The notes beneath the pieces were generated by a model. It made no database searches, was not told where the DNA came from, and worked only from the letters and a program-made list of their open reading frames with translations. Below are positions 33,001-47,100 of a stretch of DNA of 64,000 bases, piece after piece. A program made the position numbers and the translations under genes. Source of the DNA: Apostichopus japonicus (Eukaryota; Echinodermata; Holothuroidea; Aspidochirotida; Stichopodidae); contig NC_092565.1 of assembly GCF_037975245.1 (NCBI RefSeq), positions 22,897,499 through 22,961,498 on the forward strand, read 5' to 3'. How positions within the stretch are numbered: the first letter of the stretch is position 1; each line of letters opens with the position of its first letter.

Positions 33001-34086
33001 TGGTATCTGTGGTTGGCTGGAATTTCAGTACATTTTCTGATTTTCATCTTGAGCTTTTAAGCCTTGCAGTTTTGGTACAAGAATGATCTCAATTGAACCT
33101 CTGGGGGTTGAAAAACTAGTAAAACTAAATGACCCTGCAGTTAGCAAAAGTTTTACAAAAATATGGTGAATTAATTGCCACAATTTCTTTTCTTTTGCTT
33201 GGCACTTTTAATCATCTAGTAATATCACATCAAGATTTCCCTATCCATATTTCATTTCCCACAACTGAAGTTTTCACTTGGCTTGTGCATCCAGCTAAAT
33301 CAGCTTTCACATTTTCCAGCTTTAATTAAGTTACAACTGAACCATTCACTTCATTTTTGAAATATTACAAACATAGGCTAGACCAATTCTCTATGTTGAA
33401 TGAATATGATATGCATCTTTACCCTAATTCAGTAAGAGCTACCAATGTTTTTCTCAACTATGGTAGTCTGTGCAAGTGCAACATTAAAAGTTGCAAGTGC
33501 AACATTAAAAGTTGCAAGTGCATCATTAAAGTTTACCATACAAGCTGGGTTGTAATACTATGGAAGAGAGGGTTTACGACACTGGGTGAACTGTAATTGG
33601 TGTCTTACTTGTAGCTGGACCCTTTTGATGGTTTGAATGGTGTTGAATTGGCCTTGAGGGGGGGGGGGGGGGGCTAGACATAACTTAGGCTACTGTACAC
33701 TTACTGCTTAGGCCTAGGCTGTGCCTAACGTTGGACATTGTTAATCAGTTGAACTTCAGCTATGGACGTAGCCCAGAATATACCTTGCCTACGTCCTTAT
33801 TGAGAACGACAACTTCTTTTTAACAAAACGCATGACTTCTTAACATATCTAGGTTGCATTAACTTACCTGCTCTGGTGGTTGACAATCAAGTTTGAACGA
33901 AAGGTGTGCATGATTATAGAACCCAAATCCTCTGCGCTGTAGCAACTGTGTGATAGTTGGTTCACGGATGCCGTACAGTACACTAGTTGTTGGATAATAA
34001 TATCTACCAGAAGTTTGAAGAACTTCAAAAGCAGAAATAACAACAAAGTAGAACATAACCAGGAAACTTGACGACATTTTTCCCAT
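18098..34086 (-). CDS. Lung-7TM/GOST-type seven-transmembrane protein A
   Basis: Probable endomembrane or surface 7TM protein of the Lung_7-TM_R/GOST type; ligand and role unknown. Coding exons: 33868-34086, 32252-32395, 30226-30297, 29278-29550, 25926-26069, 25012-25111, 22194-22340, 20851-20912, 18098-18613. All are in frame, total about 558 aa. A signal peptide (residues about 1-27, MFYFVVISAFEVL core) precedes a cysteine-containing ectodomain (to about 256) with sequons at N117, N225, N230 and N238. Seven hydrophobic segments lie near 260-279, 290-312, 325-353, 367-385, 388-405, 449-470 and 480-497. TM2 carries PLHKL, TM3 ends GWCVM, and TM7 VGYIFKLGDFSRF resembles the family's GYxF ending. 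The acceptor of exon 2 (AAG at 32396) was chosen to keep frame; a better-looking AG four bases upstream would shift it. Met at 34077 is an alternative start. Family assignment rests on topology and short motifs. Confidence 0.78.
20707..20757. repeat. Three-copy 17-bp tandem repeat with hairpin potential
   Basis: Unit CTGTGTAAGACACAGAG at 20707, 20724 and 20741; the last copy changes at its end. GAGCTGTGT and ACACAGCTC around an AAG loop form a 9-bp perfect stem at the junction of the last two units. Intronic in 7TM gene A. Confidence 0.9.
21064..21526. repeat. 60-bp minisatellite, about 7.7 copies
   Basis: Units repeat exactly every 60 bases. Each contains ACCAGTACAG, TATAACTCATCTCTCTGT and TATATAAC. 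Copies differ mainly at a few positions: ACTAAG or ACCTTG after TATATA; ATATAACTC in the first three copies and CTATAACTC in the rest. Because 60 is a multiple of three and units lack stops, a 176-codon frame on the plus strand (21007-21537) spans the array as 20-residue repeats. It is antisense to 7TM gene A and intronic, so it is judged non-coding. Confidence 0.95.
21900..22002 (+). repeat. Interspersed repeat with hammerhead-like core, copy 3 (decayed)
   Basis: Starts GCCTCTGAAGAGGATC and continues to CCTCAGGCC, CTCTTACATATATG, CTACACAGGCT and GATAAGCAGTTTGC, in the same order as the copy at 16763. The GAAACGTC box has changed to GGAACCTC, so any ribozyme-like core is lost. Lies in an intron of 7TM gene A. 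Confidence 0.65.
27681..27713. repeat. CA-rich microsatellite
   Basis: Interrupted (CA)n tract, with G and T interruptions, in the long intron between exons 4 and 5 of 7TM gene A. Confidence 0.85.
33471..33533. repeat. Three-copy 21-bp tandem repeat
   Basis: Unit TGCAAGTGCAACATTAAAAG followed by T, starting at 33471, 33492 and 33513; the third copy has two changes. It lies in the first intron of 7TM gene A, about 340 bp from the first coding exon. Confidence 0.9.
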
Positions 34087-37000
34087 GCTGCGTTGAGCTG
34101 CTCACTGTTTTATTTTGATAGAAAGTTACCATTTCCAGGGTGAACTATGAGCCTTATTTCGCAAAGTATTTGAATCCATTCTTCCCTGGCCTGACTCGGA
34201 AAAGCACGTACAGTACAGGCACACGAAGCCAGTCGTACGTTGCTGCAGCTAAAAAACAGCTGGGTGATTTCTTTTAAAACCGATTTAGCCCGAAACACTA
34301 GCTTCGGCTTTATGTCGATTGCTCTTTTAACTGTGAATACTGTTCACTGTTAACATCACATCTTCTTGGTAAACTGAGATGGTTTTATCTGTATCATTAT
34401 TTGCGGAGAAACCTTCGATACATGTCCAATCGGTATCATGCAATTTACCTCAGCATTGCGGCAAACAGTGTTATTCAAGATTTGAAGGGTTGTTGTTCAA
34501 ACGCTTTCTGCATAGCCATTTCTAACTTACACATTTTTGTGCTGCCCGTTCCTTTATATGCAAATAAACGTTTAATTTCCAGTTACCGTTAGGACTAGTT
34601 CATTACGGTAAGTTCATGTTAACCATTAAGTCTCATTCAGCTAATGCTTACACCAGAAAATTTTAAAAAATCAAACATTTAAATATTTTATATTAGTCGA
34701 TAAACTTAGAATTTGATCACATTCTTTCAATTCTATTCGCGGACAGCGTTAACATCAGTTTAATTTGCTAATGAATATTCAATAGTTAGATTTCGCAACA
34801 CTTGGTGATTAATATAGTGACCCTGGGAATCTGTTGTCAAGGGCTGTGGTGGATAACGATTTCGTAAGCCGGTGAAATAACAATAGTAGCCGTCACGTAG
34901 ACGTGTGCGGTTTGGTCATTAACCTCAAATTTCAAACCAATCGTGGTAATTGATAATGAAGGATGGGGAATACCCATTAGGATCTACGCAAGCGGTATAT
35001 GTTTGTGGCTCACGATTTAATAGAAATTCAATTGTTTTTCTTACAGAAGGGCAAGCAATTGATGTCAAAATCTTGCAAATATCGGATTCCAGTAGTTGCA
35101 TATTTGAGAGGAGGAATAGAATGGAAAGAGGGTTAGGATGAGAGAGGGGGGGGGGGGAGTAAAGGAGAGAGGGTTTAGTACTAATTTCCTTTGCTTCTGC
35201 TGCATTGAAAAACCAAAGTAGTTTATACTTTTGCATCAGTTTGACAAGGTGATTGCCATTGTCATTTTATGGGTTGTACAATTGAAAGCCACAAAAAGAA
35301 AATGCACACAAATTCTTCATTTTCTCTCTTATTTATTGTACAGCTCACCACGTCCATTCCTGATGTGGTAATACACATCTCATATTGCTGAATGTATGTT
35401 GCTCATAAACAAGCTACTTTCTTGAAAATCATTCACAAATGTTATGGAAAGTTATCATAATAACTTAATGATAGCCTGAACAATGAAAGGAACAAGTTGA
35501 TGAAATGATATAAAGTGACAAAAAGAAGAGAGGACGAAAGAAACAAGTATGACTTAGCAAGAAAAAGAAGAAAAAACACCTATGTACAGAAGGCAACTCA
35601 TTCTTAAATATTAATAAACAAAGTAATGACTATACAAACATATATGTATCTGTTTAACAAAATACTTAACAGCAAGAAACAGCTATTTCATGGGGGGGGG
35701 GGGATCATTCTGAAGGTTGAATTCTGACATAAAAACAAGAACAAATAAATTAAAAGCATATTCTTAGGTAACTAAGAAGACCTTCTGTTTCTCTGCTAGA
35801 TACAAACTTAAAAAAGCACCATCTTTTATGGGATAAGACAGAAAACATTCCACTCTAGTAGATGACTTCAAGTAAGTCTAATATTACCATGGCAACCTGG
35901 CAGTTAAGTGCAATGTGGATTAGATGTAATATTCCAAAATGGAAAATGATTGTAAGCCTTCAAAGGAGGTAAGGGAAGTAAATTTTACCCCCAATACAGC
36001 TTTCTGCTTGACTTTCTCCTTAACAAAACCCCTTTTACACATTCCAGACTCTTGTTAGGACCACATTGAAACTCACTAACTCTTTTATTGAACAATCATT
36101 TCCAAAAAGGAAACTTAAATCAAATTAAAAAAAAATTAAAAAAAATTGTGATACTCTGTGAGTAAACCTAACCTGAACTTAATCAAGGAAATTGCATATA
36201 TGTACTAACCTATTACAGTAACTTTGCCCACCTTTTTGAATTTGAGTTCAAACAAATGCAAAAGATTGCCAACAGTTTGCTTAGCCATCACACAAGTAGG
36301 ATTATTATTGTTCAGAACTTCTATAGTGTTTATATATATATGTGAAAGAATGTTGCGTTGTTATGCCACATAGAATATGTCATTGCATTTTGGCAACACC
36401 AACAAACAAGTTGTTTATATATTGCTAAAGCCATTTTACCAATTTGTTCCCCAAATTATATATATATATATATATTTAATATTTACAGAGCAAGAGCTTT
36501 TGGTAAGTTTCAACAATAAATTATAACATTGTATGTTTCTTCATTTCCCCTCCCCATATACACAATTTTTAAACTATATTTAAAGTTTCATGGTACAGAA
36601 CAAGAGGGGCCTTTGGTGTATAACAGACTTGCTTTTTAAATTAAAGTTGACATTTTAAGCTATGAATTGAAAGTATAGTTCGCTGTAATTCCTTCCATTA
36701 TATTTATATTCTTCTAGATGGTACAACTGCTAAAAGTATTACAGCATATTAAATATTATTAGGCAGTGGTGGCAGTTAACCAAAACTTGCCATTTTAATT
36801 CAAAATCACAAACACACCAAAGCAACAATTTATAGTCTGGAGGGACAATAATATATTCAGGTTTTTACACAAATCATCTCTTCCTAAATTTCTTGACAAT
36901 TTAAAAACAGATCTCACTTCATTCTTAAGAAACTTGATTTATCTATTATTTGAAAGGTTATAACATTTTATTAATTTTAACAATCCACCCGCAGCAGGGC

Positions 37001-40000
37001 AATAATTACAGTTATATCAACAAACTAATGCAACCAGTCATTTGTACTAAACGTAACCATGAGTAGATTCTAGCCCTTACAAGCAACTCCCATAATGAAG
37101 TGGGTCAATAGAGAATCAAGCCAGTCCAGTGACACAAAACAGGCCTTTTCTGGCAAGGTAAAGATAAACAGTAAAATAATGTATATTTTGTCTCTATAAC
37201 ATATCTGGAAGCACGACAAATTCATTTTGTATGAAATAAATTCTAAGAACTGTCTAAGAATTTGTTAGAACTTACTCTCGTCTCCTGTATATCACCTATC
37301 AGTGCAATAGAGACCTACCATACACAAACATTATAAGTTAATAATTAGATGACCATAGACTCATTTCAGGTCTCTCTACTGTAGTGTCAGACACTAGAAG
37401 GACATTTCTGATTTAAGACATTGAGGACATAAGACAGATAAGGACGTAAGACATCTGTAACTCAGATGAGGAAAGAAGCACATTTCTGATTAAGATCTTT
37501 CAGGTACGACACATACATGAGTTTCATTCCTACATATTAATTTATTTGTTGCCATTGTTTACATTTTTTCCTTTCGTTTTCTTGTTTATTTCCTTTTGCA
37601 GATATGTCACTGGATTCTAAATGTACTCAAGAATCAATGTTGTTATGAGTCATATCTATGGTCCAATGTTCTCCACAATAAGCAGACAGAAATTAAGTTA
37701 CTGAACTTTTTCCCTATCGAGCCTTTTGACTCCAATCTAGAAGATAACTTGTAAAGGCCCCAATTTGACTGTCAAGAGGTTATATAGATGTCATGGTGAT
37801 ACACATTTAATGCATGCAAAATAATGCAAATCAAAGAATCTAAGGTATGGATACATCTATTGTGTTTCTTATGTTGAACGTGTATATAGCGAGCGTGTAT
37901 AAACAAATAAAGTCAGTTTAAGATTGCACGTTAAACTGTTCAGTTCGCTTCTACTTCACTGCTGGTCACCACATTTTGGCGACGAGGATGGCACAATTTG
38001 ACAACCTCTTACATTTTTACAAGAGCCTGGTGAACCCAACATTCCATAGAAGCAATGGAAAATTACATTTGAAAACTTGTTGCTTGCTGTAGGAGGAGAA
38101 ACTTTTTTTGTCTGAACGTAAGAAGGGTGTATAAGAGGGTGTATAATTCATTGCCTGCATTAAGCCCAAAGGATTCCAAGACACAAAATTGTTAGATTTG
38201 CTAAAATTGTCACAAAGTCTTGAAAAAGTAAATACAACTTCTAAGTACTCTTTTGACAGTTTTTGGAGTATCTTGGTATTCACAAGTTTATGACAATCTC
38301 TGCTTTTAAACACAATTTCATGGTGACATAACTAATTAGGACGGTCTTCACTGAATTATGGTAAAACCACATGATACTTCTACTTTTTTTTTCATTCTTA
38401 GTGTGCATTGTCCTCATACAATACACAAATCTGCTTTCAGTTTTTCACAAAAATGTTATTATAACTCTAAAATATTTCTTTTAAATCTTATGAAAGACTT
38501 GGAAAACTTTTCTTGCCTAATAAACAAACTATATAAGCAATAAAACAATAAGAAAAGCCTCTTTTCTAAGCATTCTAAGCAGAAGAATAAATATAAATAG
38601 CTGTTTACAAAGCTGCCTAGAGAAGCTGCTACTGTAGCTATTCAGCTGCAAGGTACTACTCTTCCAAATAAACAACCCCTTCACCGATCAAACTGCACAT
38701 TGCAGAAAAATATCAACAAAAACTTAACATCTGTTTGAATCTGTGTCACGTAACACAGGAAAACAAGAAAGCATTATTTCAAAAGTTCTTTTTTTGTTTT
38801 TTATGTCTAAGTGACTGATATTGTTTGACTCTCAATATTTCAACTTTACATCGCCAAGACATTAGTGTCCTTCAGAATAAGAATATTTACATTCCAATAT
38901 TCCAGGAATTGTGAGAAACAGAATAAACCTTATCAACCATTTAAGGTATATACAACATTTTTCTTGTAGGTTTCACCTACTTCTTCATTTTCCATATAAT
39001 CATGCAGGTGGAAAACTAACAACCAATTGTTCACAGTAACCATCGTCAGTGAATCTCAAAATATCTCAAAAACTTTGAAAAGGTTCAACTGATTGCATTC
39101 AAACAAGCAAATCCAGCTTGTTGAGCCCCTCTATCGACAAAAAGGCGACACAGGCCTTTGTTAAGTCACTCTGTGTTCTTTTTCATAACTGTGTTGCAAT
39201 ATGAAGCTAATCACACAATTGGCATCGTTACATTTAAAGCAAACAGTTTAACAACTTGTTAATAAGTGTTGGCCATTACAAAAGAAAATTTAAAAAAAAA
39301 CCTGATTATCTCTAGGACAAAATTAAACAGCCGTAACAGACTACTCGTTCTTAACTCAAACCCAAATATTTGACCATGAAGGTACAGCTATTGGAGAATA
39401 ATAGTTGAATAATAAAAATAATAATTTTTGTTCCTTTGTTTACAACTTTGAGCCATCTCTTTTGTTTTTTATACCATACAGCACCCATCAAACAATCCTA
39501 CTGTGTTATAGGATAATGTGTGCCTCATCTTTGCATTTGTGTAGCAAAACACCTTACAAGATGAACATTTCTGTGGATATCTGTTAGTTTGAACAAAGCT
39601 GGAAACCCCTTGCACATATCCTATGTGTCCTCTGCCCTATTAGTGACGTGTTTAATTTAAACAAACTTACTGAGGACAGAGGCACCAAGAGTCACCCTTA
39701 TAATCGTGAGCCATTTTGGGGATATAAGTATCATTTCACAAGCAGGCAAATCAGCGCAAATTGACACGTTATAAGTTTAATATCTAATCAAAGAAGAAAT
39801 AGTCTGCTCTGTTCAGCTGACACTAGAAATACTTTGAAATCAATTGATTTATATCAATTCTGACTTGGGTCAAAATTTCAAGTTAATTCTAGTCGTTTCA
39901 CAATATCACTGAAGAATCGATGACCTAACTCATATTTATTACCACTATGCACCTTTAAGTGTTTCTAACTAGTTTTTCATTGAGTCAATGTATAAATGAA

Positions 40001-41130
40001 ACAGTGCTTTAAACATTACACAAGTTACAACCAAACTCTTAATCAAGCTCCATTTACTAATATTGCACACAAGCCCTATGGATGAAAGAAGCTGGATGTA
40101 TCAGATAGTACATTTTGCAGAGGATCAAGACACTTACTATGGTGTGTTAAAACTGACAAGAGCTACTACTATTAAATGACTAAATGCAACACCATTATAC
40201 ATATCTGCACATGTTTTTAACCTTTCCAATGGATAAGTTTCTTCAAAGGGTACATCCTTTAAGAATGGGGTCCCATTTCTCTCCTACATTGAAACTGATG
40301 GAATACATCTGAAAATTTGAATCGGCATCCACGTTGTATCCTTTGGATGAATTATTATATGAAACATCTTCTTGGGTATAATATACTTATAATAATAAAA
40401 ATAACTTACTTCTTTACAAGCAAAAATTTCAACAACAAAACAAAACTTTTTGAACACATCGTTGATACAATAAGTTTTCATCCTTGGGGAATAAAAAAAC
40501 CGCTTTGGTCATATTATTTCGTCCATCTGCACAGATCCCAGAAATTGATACAATCCACTACTTTCTCACTTACAGTAGAACAATGTGCTCTAAATGTGGT
40601 GCATGTGTGACTACATTATATAACATATACTAACAGCCCACAATATCTTTTTTAAATTTTTTTTTATAACCTTACACAAGTAAGTTAACGCCACACTTTT
40701 TTCTTCTCTCTGACACACATATATAAATCTTTAGGTTTGTCATCGTTATAGCGGACTAACTGTTCATTTCATGAATACCCAATACAGAGGTCGGTGAAGA
40801 AAAACTCTTCCTAGCATCCTGAGTACCTTGAAAGCTGCATCATAGTTTGGTTTCTAAGCACTTAAAACTAACATTTCTGTTGATTGTTAAGAGGTAGGTG
40901 CTAAACATAAATATTTCTAATGCTTATGCCAAACAGATAGACAGACAGACAGAATGGGTTTCTTTAATCACTTTGACAATGAATACACTAATGTAAACAT
41001 TACCCCTGCGAGCAGGCAAACATTTGATCCACATTGACTTCAGAGATACTCAACAGCATTTGGTAGTTTCACATCATCAAAGACTCCCTCGCAGTGATCT
41101 GATTGCAAGTTCATGACATTCCTGTTTGTG
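34087..41130. other. Region between the two 7TM genes (gene-poor, AT-rich)
   Basis: Spans the promoter side of gene A (from 34087 up) and the 3' side of gene B (down from 41130). Long AT-rich sequence with a (TA)n tract near 36456-36476, 12-G runs at 35146-35157 and 35692-35703, a GACA-type short repeat near 40938, and small open frames without recognisable domains. The part near 41130 may be a long 3' UTR of gene B. No gene, RNA or clear transposon was recognised. Confidence 0.5.
36456..36476. repeat. (TA)n microsatellite
   Basis: About ten TA units in the AT-rich stretch between the two 7TM genes. Confidence 0.85.
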
Positions 41131-44100
41131 TCACACACTGACAGGGAATGCTGGATATGCTACAATCTTAGCACTGTTGTTGTTGCCTTGACAATGCTTG
41201 CAGTTGGTTCTCTTGGAAACTTCCAGCCCCACCGCAAGATTGTTCTCCGAGAGTTGCTTGACGTCTGCGTAAGGCAACAACATCATGCACATGTCAGTTG
41301 GAGGCATGAAGCTGACCACTTCAAACTCGGAGAAATCTTCCAAATGGAAGACAAAGGCCAAGACGAGAAAGAGCAGAACGTGCTGTATCTCTTCGAGGAT
41401 GCCGATGTAGTACTCATGGAGTAAGATAAGCCACAGCACTTTGATTGTGATGAGGCTGACAAAGTAAAAGAATATCACCAACTTCAGCTTTGAAAATATG
41501 CTGTACTTCATCATGAGTTGCTTCTTACAGGTGTCGGTGTGAAAGACCAGATCCAGCGGGTTGGAGTTGGGGTTGATCCGGACTGCTTGGGTCTGTAGGA
41601 TGCACTGGTTATACCGGATCATCAACCAGCACATGAAACTGAAGAATGTGAATGCCAGCACCCATATACTCTGTAACAGAGAAGACACAGAGTTTATTTC
41701 TCTAACTATTACACAGGGATTTACATTTTTGAAGTATTGAAACAATTTAATGCAGAAATTAGGAACAGGATGGTGTGGTCGACATGTTCTCTGTGTGACT
41801 TGTATATGATAGCATCCTTATTTATTTACCAAGAAACGTCTATGTACAGTTGGTGAACGTGGAAGGGGAAGTGAGGAGGGGTGAATGAGGAGGGGTGGTA
41901 GCATTCATCTATCTCAACCCCTACCACTGAAAGTTGATCTTGTTACTTTTGTACATCCAACATATTTATGCAGTAACTGTTTGAGGGCCTGTATATCGTT
42001 TACTTTCGTTTGGGGGAAGAGAGGGGGTGGGGGTAAGCATAATGAAATGGAATTTGCCATTCTGAGCTTCAGTTATTTAATGTCTAATATCTGTTCACTA
42101 GTTGAGACATTTTCTATCTGTACTTATCATGATTAAAAAAGGTGCAATTTGCCCTTGAATTCTAATCTTGAAAACTCACCAAAAAACACAGAACTTAACT
42201 TCTCAGAATCAGTTCCTACAACTATTATCATTTCAATATTATTCAAAGAACCACTTCCCACTATCTTAACCCTGATAGAATCCCTTGCTTGTATTCTGGT
42301 CTATAACTTTTATTCAAATTACTACAAAGCTAAACAATTCCATTCAATCTATTTTTGGTACATTAGGTAAGTTACCACAAATATACAGATAAACGCATGC
42401 TTTATTTCAAACAACTTTGGACTCACCCACAAAATTATCTGGAACAAAGTATTCCTGGCAAAGGCCAGAGCACAGCTTGTTGAAGCATGGAAGAGGAGGG
42501 TCACTGTACAAAAGAGAAATACAATTAATAATTTTTTATCATTTTTTATGAGCACTTTACCAACATACACAATATTACCATTAGGTAGTGTTAAATGAGA
42601 TACTCTTATAGGGCATCTAGAATGGGTATAAAAATAGAATAATTCATGTTGCATGTTGGATTAGATGTTATGTAAATGCAATAAAGGTGCCATGTCACTG
42701 ACAGTCACCAAGGACTACAAATGAAATCAGACACAAAAAATAAAAGATTGATCACATGAATAATTTTGTTCATCTAATAATGCATTCCATGAACTCTTGA
42801 CTGAGCAATGAGAACAAATGCCCGAAGTGAAATCTTTGGTAAGAATGATTAAAAATCCACATTCAGTATTTGAAGGTTTAATAACTTAAATTCCCTCTCA
42901 AATTTCAAAGAAGATGAAAGGATGTGCTGGTAGTGTCATTTTATATATCCATGACTTGTCAACATATCTCGGACACAGTGACAGTGTTTGGATGTCAGTG
43001 CAATGTGTTTATGAAAATAGCTTTGTACATAATCAAAAGTTCAAGTTAACCACAGTATCACATTGTATCTCACATTAAAGTTTTTTTCACATCATTAAAC
43101 TCAAATTAACAAAATTCACCAAAGGGGATTAATATTAGTCCTTCCCAAGGACTGTAAAAATATCGAACTTAAATTCCCTATTTCAATTATTCTGTCAATC
43201 ATTGTAATCACGCAACAATGATGTCAGGTAATTATGAAGTCTATAGTGAAGTGTAATATGCTAAAAGTGGCTCATTTAGTCACACATTGTTTGCTCACGA
43301 TTTGCCAGTTCTGCTTTGTGAGAAACCAGCTATGCCAGAATGGCAAGTAGATATAATGGAAAAATCTGGAAAATTTTCCATTTATGATGACCAACACCTT
43401 AATAGACAATGTATAGTATACTGCAGTGATCTGCACTTATGTTAACACTAGAAAATTACAAGTTATTGTTATTATTGTAAAACTGTGAACAATTGGGTTA
43501 TATAAAATGACAAGGACAAGTTAACAGAAAGGTGAGCTTTTCATTACCAACAAAACATGTTCCACCGATTTCCATCAAGAGAGGAGGGATGGGATCAGAT
43601 GGCAGGGTCAATAGGGTATGCAAGCATTTGTTTTTATTTCACTACCATGGTTAACCTCATACTGACAATACAGTAAAAAGTGATAAGCTTTGTTTGTTAA
43701 CTTAATCTACGTCCCATTGTATGGGAACCGCCCATTGATTGTTATCACATTTTAGCCCCCTGCCCCCAACATCCATCCCCACTCACCCACACCCAAATCC
43801 CTTAATTTCTAAACATAAAATCTCCACAAGTAGTTCCTGAAAGTTGCAGTATTGTTCTCTGACGTTGTGTGAATTATCAAAAAATTTGAAAATTTTGTCT
43901 TCAACTGCTTTCAATCGTAACATTCAAACAAAACAATTTTTCTTTTCCCTTCCAAACTATATTTACATCAATTTCTTATGTAAATCTTTGCAATTTTTAT
44001 AGATCAGCCATTACGTTAGCAATATTTACCAGATACAGTAGCTTAACTCATTTAGCATACGTACCTGGAAGAGACACTCCTAGATGCCATCTTTTATCTA

Positions 44101-47100
44101 TGGCAGGTGACATGATGCACCATCCCATCGAAGATAAGAGTAAAACACTGAGCATACAGGAACTGCTCAACACTGCCAACAGCTCCACACACACAACCAC
44201 TTTCATGGGAATATCACCTGAGGAGCAAAAAGGGAGCAAAAATTGACAGGATTTACCAACCAGTCATTGGTCCGTGGCTGACAACACAACATGCATAATC
44301 ATACTAATTACATATCATATTATCAGATGGGCCGGCCAGGAGTTAGTAGAAATTTAGCAAAGGGGTCTGTCTGTGGGAGGGGAGACATGTTTTTTTAAAA
44401 GGTTCAACTATGTAGTAGGTATACAACATGGCTTGACATAATTTGGAAAAGATGCATGGCATATATGCAACTTGTAGGGCACCGATTGTCACATATGAGT
44501 AAACAGATTCAAGGAAAAAATTAATGCAAATTTTAACAATTTCAAGTCACACTGATGGCACCGTTTCCTTCTAACTTTCCGAAAAATGCGTCAAACGAAG
44601 ACAGCAGAACATAAACATAAACACTAATCATCCAACCATATATATTATTTCAAGGACAGTACCTCAGTAGTTCTCATTATAATTAAGGGATTGCTTTTCT
44701 GACGTTACAGGCTCCTAGATCAGAGCTAATAAAAATGCTTTATTGATCAGATCAACATTGTGACACATTAAGTGATTAAATAGTACTGTAGCTTGTGGAC
44801 AGAAGAAAAACATGTAAAAATGCCACTGAAGCAACAATCTGTGCCATTATTGGTAACTGTATCAATATAGTTTGAATATATGTGCAGAATGAACTGAACA
44901 CTTCAGTACATGTAACTGCTATATAAGATAAGTGCACAATGTACCTTCTGTCTCTTGTTGGTCCCAGAAATACCAAACAAATATAATGTGAATAATCTTC
45001 AAGTTAGGCACAAATGTTATCAGCTTGTGAAGTCCATTGGAAAACTGTGAAGAAAAATACAAAAAAAACAAAGATACTGTAATAAGTTTGTTAGACATGT
45101 GGCATTATATTGCTATATTTATCCAGAATATTTAATCACAAACAAACCAATGACTACAAAGACAGCAATATACCGTTTGTTCGGTCATGTTCCTCCTACC
45201 TTTTCCTATACATGTGTCCCTATACTGTTACTCCATAATACCCAACTTTCTGGGAAATAATTTTATTGTTCACATTCTGTGTAGCAATTTTTGACGGCTC
45301 TGAAGTTTTTTTCGCTTATAAAATACAATGGTGCATGTACACTAAAAGAGTGCTTTATACATCTTTTGACTGAAATACTTAGCAATTTGACCAAGTTTGC
45401 AAAGCATTTTGATATACGATACTGGATAAATAATTCCTTGCTTTTTTAACTCACATCATGTCAACATTTCAAATTTCAATCAAGGCAAAAAGATTATAAA
45501 AAAATCTTGAAAAATATAACCATTTATTAAACTGGGCCATTGTTTGCAGCAACAATGGCCCATTTTCTATAAATTTATTGCTTTGTTTCCACCAAAAGAA
45601 ACTAACCTTTCTAAACTGAATCCAGTTGTAATGCCAAAAGACAAATATGAAGAGCCACAGCAGTACCATGCCTTTGTATGTGTAATGTATCCATTCTATA
45701 TCCACACTAAGGTGGCTTTCGTGGTCATCGTTGGTCAATTTCAGCTTACCCTGGAGATGAAAATACATAACATATTGTAATGTCAATAAATCATGCAGGC
45801 TATTTGATTCTTCATAGCACTTAATTAGTTCATAGTAAATTAACTAATGCTCAGTAAGAAGGAGGCAGCTAATCTCATGTGACAATGAAAGTATGAGTTT
45901 GACCTGTTTTTGTACATGTGCCAAAAAAACATGTCGTGCATGCATACTTCTTATCTACAAATCTGATCATTACAATAGCTTTGAAATACGTGATCAAACT
46001 TTATATTATGCAGGTTGCAGATTGATTGTGACCTAGAGCCAACATTGACCTCGGCTTTCACTTACTACAGTTGACCTTTATGCATCTAAGTCACCATAGC
46101 TGCAGTATGAACGGACTGATAAAGGACTGATTACGAGAAAGGCCTAGAAAAGTGCACGATTTGAATCACATGCTAAACATTTGTGTAAGGACATCTACTG
46201 GTTAAAATCAAGTTCTCATTTGGCATTTTCCTAAATTACAGCACAAAAGAGTTATTGTACTTGTAAGCCCAATAATAGGCAGTTATACAAAGTGATGAGA
46301 ACGTTGGACTGATGGTTGTTACATGATAATCTTGATCAGATTCTAACCATTTCACATCACAATCTTATCATGGACATACACACTGTTTAATTGCCAAAAA
46401 AGAAGACGCCTAAAAATATATATTTATATTGAGAGAGAATAAGGCGTGAAACCAATTTGACGTTACCTTACAATAGAGTTCCATTTGGTCATCTTTCAGA
46501 ATTTTCGTTTTGGGGCACTCTACGAGAATCACTTTGTGAAGGACACCCATATTCACGTTCAGATTCAGTGAGTATTGAAAAGATCCGGCCGACACTCTCT
46601 TGACCGAGACTAAATATATCCCTTGGTCAGCTCGTTGTGGTCCCATCCTGTACAGTTCTTGGCAGTTATGTACAGGAATGCTCTCCACTGTAGACTAAAT
46701 TGTGTAAGCAAAGAAATAACAAACCATAGTTTGAAGTGCAAGAAAGAAACTTCTGGGAGATGCAACGGTACCAGCTGGGCATTTAGCGACAATGGAACTG
46801 TACTTTAGGACATTTTAACGACGTTGTTACCCACCATGCATATCCAGAGAGTCCTTCAATCTCACAATTGCCATGTAGGAATTTTAATCAAAAGTCATTG
46901 TGGTCTGTATAGTACGTTGTACAAGTTCATGACCAGAACCCCAAATATCAACAACATCGGTTACTCGCCAAAAGTACAGTAAAGGTTTAATGAGTTTCAC
47001 ACTCATTGACACACATCACTTTGGAGATCTACCATACCCTGCAATCCACAGATACTGTTCATCAAATCTCTCAACACAGCAAGACTGTACTTTGATTTAA

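Larger units (their letters stand above)
18614..33867 (-). other. Introns of 7TM gene A
   Basis: Introns 18614-20850, 20913-22193, 22341-25011, 25112-25925, 26070-29277, 29551-30225, 30298-32251 and 32396-33867. They hold a 17-bp triplicate (20707-20757), a 60-bp minisatellite (21064-21526), a repeat copy (21900-22002), a CA-rich microsatellite (27681-27713), a 21-bp triplicate (33471-33533) and a 16-G run (33658-33673). No nested gene was recognised on either strand. The longer open frames here are intron read-through from exons or repeat translations. Confidence 0.65.
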
